From JANYJZ01 sp964523395 (GTDB lineage Bacteria; Bacteroidota; Ignavibacteria; UBA10030; SZUA-254), in the NCBI GenBank assembly GCA_964523395.1, contig CAZFXS010000004.1:62001-126000 (forward strand): a stretch of DNA of 64,000 bases. Reading direction: 5' to 3'. Shown in pieces: positions 51,817-60,057 of the stretch. How positions within the stretch are numbered: position 1 is the first letter of the stretch; every line of letters starts with the position of its first letter. Under the pieces are notes generated by a model, which was not told the DNA's origin, did not search any database, and saw nothing but the letters and a program-made list of their open reading frames with translations. The translations under genes were made by a program, and so were the position numbers.

Positions 51817-54189
51817 ATGATTGGCCAAACCATATCCCATTATAAGATACTTGAGAAACTTGGCGAAGGAGGCATGGGTATCGTCTATAAAGCCGAAGAC
51901 CTCAAACTCAAGCGTCTCGTTGCGATCAAGTTCCTTCCAAAACGGCTTTCCGTTCATGGTGAAGAACGTGAACGCTTCACACTTGAGGCACAAGCAGCAT
52001 CCTCCCTCAACCATCCCAACATCTGCGTTATCCATGAAATCGACGAAGTGAACGGTGAAACATTTATGGTGATGGAGTATGTCGATGGAATGACCCTGCG
52101 GGAATGGATCCAGAAGAAATCTGAACAGGCAGATGGTTATAGAAAACTGGGGATGAAGGAAATCGTCGATATCGCATCACAGATTGCAGAAGGATTGGAG
52201 AAAGCGCACGAGAAAGGTATCGTCCACCGCGATATCAAATCCGAAAATATCATGGTCACCGATGACAGCCGGGCGAAAATCATGGACTTCGGCCTTGCAA
52301 AGCTCCGTGGCGTCAGCAAGCTGACTAAAACCGGTTCTACCATCGGCACAATCGCGTATATGTCTCCTGAGCAAGTTGAAGGAACGGAAACGGATCACCG
52401 CACCGATATTTTTTCCTTTGGTGTGTTATTGTACGAAATGCTCACCGGTCAACTGCCATTCCGCGCCGCGCACGAAACCGCAATGATGTATGAGATCATC
52501 AATGTCGAACCAAAATCGGTTTCGGAACTCCGGCAATCTGTTGATGACGAATTGAATCGCATCGTCATGAAATGCCTTGAGAAAAATCGTGATGAACGAT
52601 ATCAGTCGATGCGCGATGTTTCGGTTGACCTCAGGCGCTACCGCCGGGACAGCACGGGCAAAAAAATCGATCGTCCTGTTGTTCCTCATGAGCATGCACC
52701 CGCCAAGCAACAAGCTTCATCATCTTCCGTTCCATGGATAAAAATCGGATTGATTGCCGGAAGCGTTGTACTGCTTGCTTCCATCGCATGGTATCTGCTG
52801 ACGATGAAATCATCATCACTCGATTCCCTTGCGGTACTTCCCTTTGCCAATGCAACCACAGATCCGAATACGGAATATCTGAGCGAAGGTATTACCGAAA
52901 ATATCATTAACAAACTTTCGCAGCTTTCTAAGCTCCGTGTCATCCCGCGCAGTATGATCGGAAAGTACAAGGGAAAAGATACTGATCCGCGTGAAGTTGG
53001 CAAAGACCTGAACGTCAGTGCGGTGCTAACCGGGAAAGTGACGCAACGTGGTGATGAATTGATTATTCAGGCAGAGCTTATCGACGTTGAACATGTCTCC
53101 CAGCTCTGGGGTGAACAGTACAACAGAAAATTATCGGATCTGCTCACCGTTCAACAAGATATCGCAGTGAAAGTGACAGAAAAACTGCAGACACAGATTA
53201 CCGGCGATGAACGGAAAAATCTCGGCGCACAGCATACCACCAATGCCGAAGCATATCAGTTATATTTGAAAGGCAGATATTACTGGAATAAACGTACCGA
53301 TGAGGGCGTGTTACGCGGAATGCAGCTCTTCAAGGATGCGATAGAGGTAGATCCGAACTTCGCGCTGGCGTACTCCGGCATCGCAGACGCGTATGTTGCA
53401 TACTCAGCAACTTCGCTGAAACCAAAAGAGTATATGCCGCTTCTCAAGGCTGCCGCCGAAAAAGCCCTGGAACTGAACGACCAGCTCGCGGAAGCACACG
53501 CGTCACTTGGCGTTTACAAAGGATATTTTGAGTGGGATCTGACAGGAGCTGAACAAGAATGGCGAAAAGCAATTTCGCTGAATCCCAATTACGCCACTGC
53601 TCATCATTGGCTCGCGGAATTTCTTCTCTGGCAGGGACGTTCCGAGGAGGGATTCGCTGAATATGAGCTTGCAACTAAGTTTGACCCGATTTCACTTGCC
53701 ATCGCCACCGACGTTGGCGCGGGATATTATTTCTCCCGGCAGTATGACCGCTCTATCGCGCAGTTAAAAAAATGCATGGAGATGGATCCGAATTATGTCC
53801 GAACACACTTTTACATCATGGGTCCGTATCTAATGAAGGGATTACCTGACTCAGCATTCTATTCGCTGATTAACGGCATGAAAGCGCGCGGCGACAGCGC
53901 GGAAGCTATTAAAGCCGTAACACACGCGTACCGTCAGGCCGGATTTAAAGGTATCGGAAAGCTGGAAATTGAACGCGGCCGGGGATTCGGCGACGCGCAA
54001 ACATTATTTAATGCCGCCCGAAGTTATCTCGACGTGGGGGACAAAGAACAAGCGCTGAAGTTCCTTGAATGGTCTTACAACGAACGGCAGTATTTTATTA
54101 TGACACTGAAAGCCGATCCCATCTGGGATCCGCTCCGCACTGAACCACGGTTTATTGCACTCCTGAAAAAAGTGGGGCTGGAGAAATAA
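51817..54189 (+). CDS. Transmembrane Ser/Thr kinase K13 with FlgO/TolB-like domain and TPRs
   Basis: 790 residues. Motifs GEGGMGIV, VAIKFLP, HRDIKSEN and DFGLAKLRG are intact. The kinase carries a small charged insert (KKSEQADGYRKLGMKE) at about 97-112, before helix E. A membrane helix lies at about 307-327 (IKIGLIAGSVVLLASIAWYLL). The FlgO/TolB-like domain (SLAVLPFANATTDPNTEYLS) and TPR region resemble those of K3 (YLKGRYYWNKRT). The ATG lies 6 nt after a promoter-like -7 box, without ribosome site, suggesting a leaderless message. Confidence 0.93.
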   Translation: MIGQTISHYKILEKLGEGGMGIVYKAEDLKLKRLVAIKFLPKRLSVHGEERERFTLEAQAASSLNHPNICVIHEIDEVNGETFMVMEYVDGMTLREWIQKKSEQADGYRKLGMKEIVDIASQIAEGLEKAHEKGIVHRDIKSENIMVTDDSRAKIMDFGLAKLRGVSKLTKTGSTIGTIAYMSPEQVEGTETDHRTDIFSFGVLLYEMLTGQLPFRAAHETAMMYEIINVEPKSVSELRQSVDDELNRIVMKCLEKNRDERYQSMRDVSVDLRRYRRDSTGKKIDRPVVPHEHAPAKQQASSSSVPWIKIGLIAGSVVLLASIAWYLLTMKSSSLDSLAVLPFANATTDPNTEYLSEGITENIINKLSQLSKLRVIPRSMIGKYKGKDTDPREVGKDLNVSAVLTGKVTQRGDELIIQAELIDVEHVSQLWGEQYNRKLSDLLTVQQDIAVKVTEKLQTQITGDERKNLGAQHTTNAEAYQLYLKGRYYWNKRTDEGVLRGMQLFKDAIEVDPNFALAYSGIADAYVAYSATSLKPKEYMPLLKAAAEKALELNDQLAEAHASLGVYKGYFEWDLTGAEQEWRKAISLNPNYATAHHWLAEFLLWQGRSEEGFAEYELATKFDPISLAIATDVGAGYYFSRQYDRSIAQLKKCMEMDPNYVRTHFYIMGPYLMKGLPDSAFYSLINGMKARGDSAEAIKAVTHAYRQAGFKGIGKLEIERGRGFGDAQTLFNAARSYLDVGDKEQALKFLEWSYNERQYFIMTLKADPIWDPLRTEPRFIALLKKVGLEK

Positions 54190-54254
54190 TTGGATCACTG
54201 AGTCATTTGTCCATTGAATCAATGAATAAATGATAAAATGATTACATTGCTCCA
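54190..54254 (+). repeat. Kinase-array spacer repeat K13-stub 3
   Basis: Spacer with CACTGAGTCATTTGTCC, ATTGAATCAATGAATAAATG and ATAAAATGATTACATTGCTCC, leading into promoter repeat copy 3. Confidence 0.7.
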
Positions 54255-54285
54255 TTGAGATTCTCCCGAATTATTGGTAGCTTTA
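54255..54285 (+). promoter_or_regulatory. Array promoter repeat, copy 3 (6 nt before the stub 3 ATG)
   Basis: TTG (54255-54257), a 20-nt gap and TAGCTTTA (54278-54285), with the stub ATG at 54292. Spacing to the ATG is identical to copy 2. Confidence 0.6.
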
Positions 54286-54291
54286 AATCCT

Positions 54292-54411
54292 ATGATTGGA
54301 CAAACTATATCCCACTATAAGATTCTCGAGAAACTGGGCGAAGCCCGACTACGTTCTTCGAACTTCGTCGGGTGTAGCGGACCTGCCCTCCGAAGCCTAA
54401 TTTCATACTGA
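54292..54411 (+). pseudogene. Kinase 5'-end stub 3 with hairpin element, upstream of K14
   Basis: 39-codon open frame. MIGQTISHYKILEKLGE, then the hairpin element replaces the glycine loop at the same codon as in stub 2 (ARLRSSNFVGCSGPALRSLISY). The TGA (54409-54411) overlaps the GAGGTGA ribosome site of K14. It has its own promoter repeat, so it would be the first frame of the K14 transcript. Confidence 0.7.
54343..54373. repeat. Hairpin element, copy in stub 3
   Basis: Outer arms GCCCGAC/GTCGGGT, TAC/TTC internal loop, inner arms GTTC/GAAC, loop TTC. It is followed by the shared word GCGGACCTGCCC. It differs from the 49381 copy at several paired positions while keeping the fold. Confidence 0.7.
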
Positions 54412-54420
54412 GGTGAGACA

Positions 54421-57096
54421 ATGATCGGTACAACGATATCGCATTACAAAATCATAGAGAAATTAGGCGAAGGAGGGATGGGTATCGTCTACAAGGCCGA
54501 AGACACCACGCTCAAACGCATCGTCGCGTTAAAGTTTCTCCCCGAACATGTCAGCGCAAGCGAAACGGACAAAGCGCGCTTTCTCCTCGAAGCCCAGGCC
54601 GCTGCCGCTCTCAATCATCCCAACATCTGTACGATCTACGGTATTGAAGAAACCGACGGCAAGATATTTATCGCGATGGAATTTATCGACGGACAAACAC
54701 TCAACCTGAAACGCGACTCCGTCAATCTCCACAAGGCAATTGATATCGGCATCCAGATTGCCGATGGCCTTGCGGCGGCACACGAGAAAGGCATCGTTCA
54801 CCGCGATATCAAACCGGAAAATATCATGGTCAGGAAAGACGGCATCGCACAGATTATGGATTTCGGTTTGGCAAAACTCCGTGCGTCGCGCGCAAGCAGG
54901 TTAACAAAAGAAGGAAGTACGGTGGGAACGGCAGGATTCATGTCGCCTGAACAAATACAGGGGCAGGATACCGACCACCGCTCAGATATTTTTTCTCTTG
55001 GTGTATTGTTGTATGAACTGCTAACCGGAGAACTTCCCTTTAAAGGCGTACATGAGACTGCGTTGCTCTATGAAATAGTCAACGTTGACCCGGTGCCGAT
55101 GAGCACGGTAAAATCTGAAATCGACCCCGAGCTTGACCGCATTATACTGGAATGTTTACAGAAAGATCCTGAAGAGCGGTATCAATCCGTCAAGGAAATC
55201 TCCCGCGACCTGAAACGGTTCAAACGAGAGTCCAGTAAGGCCAGAGTCTCCCGGGTTATCTCAACACACTCGATGCAGAAAGCTCCGATTCCTGCTGAGA
55301 AGAACGAGGCAACCAAGCCAGCACCAAAGCGTTTCCCGTTATTGTGGATCGCCGGTGCGTTTCTTGCGGGGGCGGCGCTGACCGTTCTGTTCTGGCAGCC
55401 ATGGGTTTCGAAAGAACCGCCGTTGTCACTGAATTTACGGCTGACCACCAAACTTTCAGATAATATCTCGATGCCGATAGGAACGGCGGGAGTGAACATC
55501 TCCCCTGACGGAAAATTCATTTCACTTCTTGCCCAGGACGGACTTGGAAGCAGGTTTTACCTCCGTCCCACAGACCGTGAAGTCTATGAAGCAATCGGAG
55601 GATCCGAAGTTGCAGCAGGACTGGTAAGCTACACCGGTTTTTCGCCCGATGGAAAGTGGGTGGCTTTCAATCCTGGGAATAGCATAAAGAAAGCGTCAGT
55701 GTTCGGAGGCGCTTCGGTTACTGTATGCAATGTTGGGACACAGTTGAGAGGCCTCAGCTGGGGTTCCGACAAACGAATCTATTTCGGAACTATCAACAAC
55801 GCTATTCTCTATGTAAACGAAGACGGCGGCACGCCAGTCCCAGTAACGACGCTCGATTCCACAGCCGGAGAGATCAGCCATCGTTTTCCGGAATTACTTC
55901 CGGACGGAAAAAATGTTCTCTATACGGTTAAATTTAATAACATCACAACATTCGAGGAAGCGGCGATTGCGGTATGTAACATTAACACCGGCGAACGGAA
56001 GATTATTATACGTGGAGGATCATACGCGCGATATACACCCACAGGCCACCTCGTGTACGCACGCGGAAGTTATATTTTTGCCGTCCCATTTGATTTGAAA
56101 TCTCTCGAAGTAACGGGCGCTCCGAAACAACTCTTCAAGGGTGGGTGGATGAATCCTTTCTCGGGAGAAGTGAGCCTTGCCTTCTCAAACAATGGAACAC
56201 TCATTTATATTCCGCGTGGTATTGAATCATATACCGTCAGCCAGATAAAATGGATTGACAGGCAGGGATTAGTTACGTCGCTCGTTGACAGTATGAACTC
56301 ATATTTCATCGCGGCATTGTCTCCCGACCAGGAAAAGATCGCGCTTCATGTTCAGGCGGCTAACGATGACGTTTGGCTGTATCATACGAAACGGCAGAGT
56401 CTGACTCGTTTGACGTTTGGCGGCGGCAATAGCGGTTTTCCAATCTGGAGCCATGACGGGAATTATGTTATTTATATGTCCGAGACCGGAAAGGGATCCA
56501 ACATTTACCGGAAATCATGGGATGGGTCAGGAAAAGCCGAGCGGCTCACGCAAAGTGATCACACTCAGTATCCCCGGTCTGTTTCTCCGGACGGGAAAAT
56601 ACTCACATTCAACCAGGATGGAGATATCTGGCTATTGGAAATGGACGGAAGCGGAAAGACAACTCCCTTCATAGAGTCATCTGCGGCTGAACAGAATCCG
56701 GTTTTTTCTCCCGATGGAAAATATATCACCTACGAGTCGAATGAATCGGGAAAGAATGAAATCTATGTTGTCTCATATCCTTCCAAATCGGGCAAGTGGC
56801 AAATTTCCGCCGGAGGCGGAACCAATCCTTTCTGGTCTCCTGCCGGCGGAGAATTATTTTATACACAGGGCACATCTTTTGTCCGTGTAAGCATCAGAAA
56901 CGGATCTCAATTTGACTATTCAGCTCCGCAAAAATTATTCACTCTGCCTCCTGACGGTGCATCCATCAACGATGTCTCAAGTGACGGACAACGCTTCGTG
57001 ATGATCACCATCCCGTTCACCGAACTCAGCGCCTCGGAAATTACGCTGGTCACCAATTGGTTCCAGGAACTGAATAACGCGTTTGCAGTCAAGTAA
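54421..57096 (+). CDS. Transmembrane Ser/Thr kinase K14 with beta-propeller sensor
   Basis: 891 residues. Motifs GEGGMGIV, VALKFLP, HRDIKPEN and DFGLAKLRA are intact, with a shorter activation loop (SRASRLTKEGSTVGTAGFMSP). A membrane helix lies at about 304-323 (LLWIAGAFLAGAALTVLFW). The propeller (about 330-885) is diverged from K5/K6 (VNISPDGKFISLLAQD, PIWSHDGNYVIYMSETGKGS, PVFSPDGKYITYESNESGK) and ends TLVTNWFQELNNAFAVK. It has a clear GAGGTGA 4 nt before its ATG, unusual for this array and located just after kinase stub 3. Confidence 0.93.
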   Translation: MIGTTISHYKIIEKLGEGGMGIVYKAEDTTLKRIVALKFLPEHVSASETDKARFLLEAQAAAALNHPNICTIYGIEETDGKIFIAMEFIDGQTLNLKRDSVNLHKAIDIGIQIADGLAAAHEKGIVHRDIKPENIMVRKDGIAQIMDFGLAKLRASRASRLTKEGSTVGTAGFMSPEQIQGQDTDHRSDIFSLGVLLYELLTGELPFKGVHETALLYEIVNVDPVPMSTVKSEIDPELDRIILECLQKDPEERYQSVKEISRDLKRFKRESSKARVSRVISTHSMQKAPIPAEKNEATKPAPKRFPLLWIAGAFLAGAALTVLFWQPWVSKEPPLSLNLRLTTKLSDNISMPIGTAGVNISPDGKFISLLAQDGLGSRFYLRPTDREVYEAIGGSEVAAGLVSYTGFSPDGKWVAFNPGNSIKKASVFGGASVTVCNVGTQLRGLSWGSDKRIYFGTINNAILYVNEDGGTPVPVTTLDSTAGEISHRFPELLPDGKNVLYTVKFNNITTFEEAAIAVCNINTGERKIIIRGGSYARYTPTGHLVYARGSYIFAVPFDLKSLEVTGAPKQLFKGGWMNPFSGEVSLAFSNNGTLIYIPRGIESYTVSQIKWIDRQGLVTSLVDSMNSYFIAALSPDQEKIALHVQAANDDVWLYHTKRQSLTRLTFGGGNSGFPIWSHDGNYVIYMSETGKGSNIYRKSWDGSGKAERLTQSDHTQYPRSVSPDGKILTFNQDGDIWLLEMDGSGKTTPFIESSAAEQNPVFSPDGKYITYESNESGKNEIYVVSYPSKSGKWQISAGGGTNPFWSPAGGELFYTQGTSFVRVSIRNGSQFDYSAPQKLFTLPPDGASINDVSSDGQRFVMITIPFTELSASEITLVTNWFQELNNAFAVK

Positions 57097-57299
57097 TTGA
57101 ATCATCGGATCATTGATTCATTTACTCATTTGCTTATTGAGTCAATGAAAAAATGAAGAAATGATTAAATTCCTCCGTTGAGATTCTCCCAAATTATTGG
57201 TAGCTTTAGAGCCTTACAGGCATTGATTCATTGAGCCATCGGTTCACTGGATCAATGAAAAATGTACCGATGAAACAATGAAGAAATGAACCAATACTC
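57097..57299 (+). repeat. Double kinase-array spacer with embedded promoter element, K14-K15
   Basis: One spacer copy (57097-57172; GAATCATCGGATCATTGATTC, ATTGAGTCAATGAAAAAATG) precedes and one (57221-57299; ATTGATTCATTGAGCC, GGATCAATGAAAAATG) follows the promoter repeat. The layout is the same as before K9, including the GCCT...AGGC hairpin joint. Confidence 0.7.
57178..57208 (+). promoter_or_regulatory. Array promoter repeat, copy 4 (before K15)
   Basis: TTG (57178-57180), a 20-nt gap and TAGCTTTA (57201-57208). As with copy 1, a second spacer copy separates it from the kinase ATG. Confidence 0.55.
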
Positions 57300-59987
57300 A
57301 TGATTGGCTCCACAATATCTCATTATAAAATTTTAGAGAAGCTGGGTGAAGGAGGAATGGGAATAGTTTATAAAGCCCACGACACCAAACTCGACCGCAC
57401 CGTCGCGCTGAAGTTTCTCCCCCATCATCTCACCGCCAACGAGGCAGAACAGGCACGATTTCTTCAGGAAGCCCGCGCAGCAGCCCAAATTAACCATCCC
57501 AACGTCTGCTCTATTATAGATATACAGGAGTTTAACGGCGAACAGTTTATTGTGATGGAGTATGTGGACGGGCAAACATTGCGAAGCAAGATTCAGGATT
57601 CCGGTCTGAAGATTCAGGATGCACTGATGTTTGCTATTCAGGCAGCCGAAGCGTTACAGGAAGCGCACAACAAGGGAATTGTCCACCGCGACATCAAGTG
57701 CGAAAATCTGATGGTCAACTCGCGCAATCAGATTAAAGTAATGGACTTTGGCCTTGCGAAACTAAAAGGCTCTTTAAAACTCACAAGAACATCCAGCACC
57801 GTCGGCACGCTCGCGTATATGGCACCTGAACAGATTCAGGGCGGCGAAGTCGATAACAGAAGCGATATCTTTTCCTTCGGCGTTGTACTCTTTGAAATGC
57901 TCACCGGCCACATGCCATTTCGGGGAGAACACGAAGCGTCGATGATGTATTCCATCATCAATGAAGAGCCGGAGCCGGTAACAAAGTTTCGCCCGGAATT
58001 ATCTGCCGAGTACGTTCACATCTTTAACCGTTGTTTTGAAAAAGACCCTGCCGACCGTTATCAGAGCATGAACGATTTGCTTATCGACCTGCGCAGGCTG
58101 AGACGTGAATCGGCAAGAGTTTCGCGCGCATCGCTTGCCTCGATGACTGTTCCGGAGACCAGGGTATCATATCCGACTGAAAAGCAGACACCACCCTCAC
58201 ACACGCAGCAACCTGCCGGGCGGAAATTATCGGCAACGAAGTTTGTTGCCTTAGGCGGCATTCTGCTGGTCATCATAGCCGCAGTTGTATTCATGATGAA
58301 CCGGAAAGTCGATACTTCAACAACCACATCCGGACCGGAAAAGAAAATGATGGCGGTTCTTCCGTTTGAAAATATGGGTGCACCTGATCAGGAATATTTT
58401 GCCGACGGCATCACCGAGGAAATTACCAGCCGGCTTTCCGGTCTTTCTGGCCTTGCGGTCATTGCACGAACGAGTGCGATTCAGTATAAGAAATCCACGA
58501 AGCCATTAAAAGAAATCGGGGCGGAACTTGGTGTCGATTACGTACTGCAGGGGACAATACGGTGGGGACAGACCGCCGACGGCAAGCAACGCGTTCGCGT
58601 CAACCCAGCACTCATCAAAGTAAGCGATGCTACGCAAGTCTGGTCGCAACCATATGATGAGGTTCTTTCCGATGTGTTTACGATGCAGTCGGATATCGCG
58701 ACACAGGTGGCAAACGCGCTTGGTGTTTCGCTGTTGCAGCCTGAGCGAAAAATCCTGGAAGCAAAGCTCACCGAAAACTCAGAAGCGTACGACGTATATT
58801 TACGGGGGCGGGATTATTTTCAACGCAGTTACGCGAAACAGGATTTCGTTATCGCTATTCAAATGTTTGAGCGGGCTGTGGAGCTGGACCCGAAATTCGC
58901 CGCCGCATTCGCGAAAATGGGAGAAACACACGCCGCGATGTACTGGTTTTTCTATGATCATTCGAATGATCGCCTGGCGTTGGCAAAACAAGCAATCGAC
59001 AAAGCACTCGCGCTCGACCCGGAATTATCCGATGCCCACCAGGCATTCGGATACTATTATTACTGGGGATTCCTTGATTATGAAAATGCCTTGAACGAGC
59101 TGAATATCGCACTCAAAACCAACCCGAGTAACTCGCGGCTGCTCCTTGGCATTGGTTCTGTTCAGCGACGGCAGGGAAAAATGGAGCTCGCGGCTGTAAC
59201 AATGGTCAAGGCGTTTGAACTCGATCCCCGCGCCGCAGAAATTGCGTATAACACAGCGCAAACGTACGGCTTGCTGCGAAAGTTCGATGAAGCATATCGC
59301 TATATTGATCGTGCTTTGGCGTTAGCCCCCGACGTCGCGCAGAGAATTCTTTACAAAGCAGAGCTTCATTGGCTTTCTGACGGCGACACGAAAACCGTCA
59401 CGGCACTGATTGATCAGGCATCAGCAACTGCCGATGTCAACGATAAAATCCTCGTTCAATGGTATCGGGCCCTTAATGAAGAATTTTCAGGGAACTATGA
59501 AAATGCCCTTGCCGTATTTTCTGCCGGGTTGACAAAGCCGCTTGACTCTCAATTCAATTTTATACCCGCGTCGTTCCAAACTGGCAAACTCTATGCGCTC
59601 ATGGGAAGAAAAGAATTAGCTCACACTTTCTATGATTCTGCACGAGTGACACTCGAAGGTCTGATCAACAACCAGCCGGATGATGCACGGTATCACAGCG
59701 CACTCGGTTTGGCGTATGCCGGACTCGGGCGAAAGGATGATGCTATTCGTGAAGGAAAAAGCGGCGTGGACTTGCTTCCGGTTTCAAAAGAAGCCTGGCG
59801 CGGCGCACGGCGGCTGAGAGATCTTGCGAAGATTTATGTTCTGGTAGGCAATTATCCCGACGCGCTGCAAACTCTCGAGACATTATTTGCGATGCCATCC
59901 GAAGTTACGCCGACACTGCTTCGCCTCGACCCCTCATGGGCTTCCATGCGTAATCGGCCGGAGTTTCAAAAGTTTTTGAAAAATTAA
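57300..59987 (+). CDS. Transmembrane Ser/Thr kinase K15 with FlgO/TolB-like domain and TPRs
   Basis: 895 residues. Motifs GEGGMGIV, VALKFLP, HRDIKCEN and DFGLAKLKG are intact. A short in-frame duplication (KIQDSGLKIQD, a 12-nt direct repeat) lies at about 97-107. A membrane helix lies at about 314-334 (FVALGGILLVIIAAVVFMM). The FlgO/TolB-like domain (MAVLPFENMGAPDQEYFADG) is closest to that of adenylate-cyclase-associated TPR proteins, and TPRs fill residues about 480-880. Last complete kinase of the array before the oligopeptidase gene. Confidence 0.93.
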   Translation: MIGSTISHYKILEKLGEGGMGIVYKAHDTKLDRTVALKFLPHHLTANEAEQARFLQEARAAAQINHPNVCSIIDIQEFNGEQFIVMEYVDGQTLRSKIQDSGLKIQDALMFAIQAAEALQEAHNKGIVHRDIKCENLMVNSRNQIKVMDFGLAKLKGSLKLTRTSSTVGTLAYMAPEQIQGGEVDNRSDIFSFGVVLFEMLTGHMPFRGEHEASMMYSIINEEPEPVTKFRPELSAEYVHIFNRCFEKDPADRYQSMNDLLIDLRRLRRESARVSRASLASMTVPETRVSYPTEKQTPPSHTQQPAGRKLSATKFVALGGILLVIIAAVVFMMNRKVDTSTTTSGPEKKMMAVLPFENMGAPDQEYFADGITEEITSRLSGLSGLAVIARTSAIQYKKSTKPLKEIGAELGVDYVLQGTIRWGQTADGKQRVRVNPALIKVSDATQVWSQPYDEVLSDVFTMQSDIATQVANALGVSLLQPERKILEAKLTENSEAYDVYLRGRDYFQRSYAKQDFVIAIQMFERAVELDPKFAAAFAKMGETHAAMYWFFYDHSNDRLALAKQAIDKALALDPELSDAHQAFGYYYYWGFLDYENALNELNIALKTNPSNSRLLLGIGSVQRRQGKMELAAVTMVKAFELDPRAAEIAYNTAQTYGLLRKFDEAYRYIDRALALAPDVAQRILYKAELHWLSDGDTKTVTALIDQASATADVNDKILVQWYRALNEEFSGNYENALAVFSAGLTKPLDSQFNFIPASFQTGKLYALMGRKELAHTFYDSARVTLEGLINNQPDDARYHSALGLAYAGLGRKDDAIREGKSGVDLLPVSKEAWRGARRLRDLAKIYVLVGNYPDALQTLETLFAMPSEVTPTLLRLDPSWASMRNRPEFQKFLKN

Positions 59988-60057
59988 TTCTATGGATCAT
60001 TAATCTGTTGAATCAATGAATAAACGGACACATGCAAAAAAATAACCTGGAGTTTCT
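59988..60057 (+). repeat. Kinase-array spacer repeat, degenerate copy before the oligopeptidase
   Basis: Contains GATCATTAATC, TTGAATCAATGAATAAACGG and then CCTGGAG as a possible ribosome site. It is the only spacer copy that directly precedes a non-kinase start codon. Confidence 0.55.

Noticed and set aside
57589..57621. Direct repeat AAGATTCAGGAT in K15 as a mobile element
   Set aside because: Only two 12-nt copies encoding KIQD; better explained as a small local duplication.
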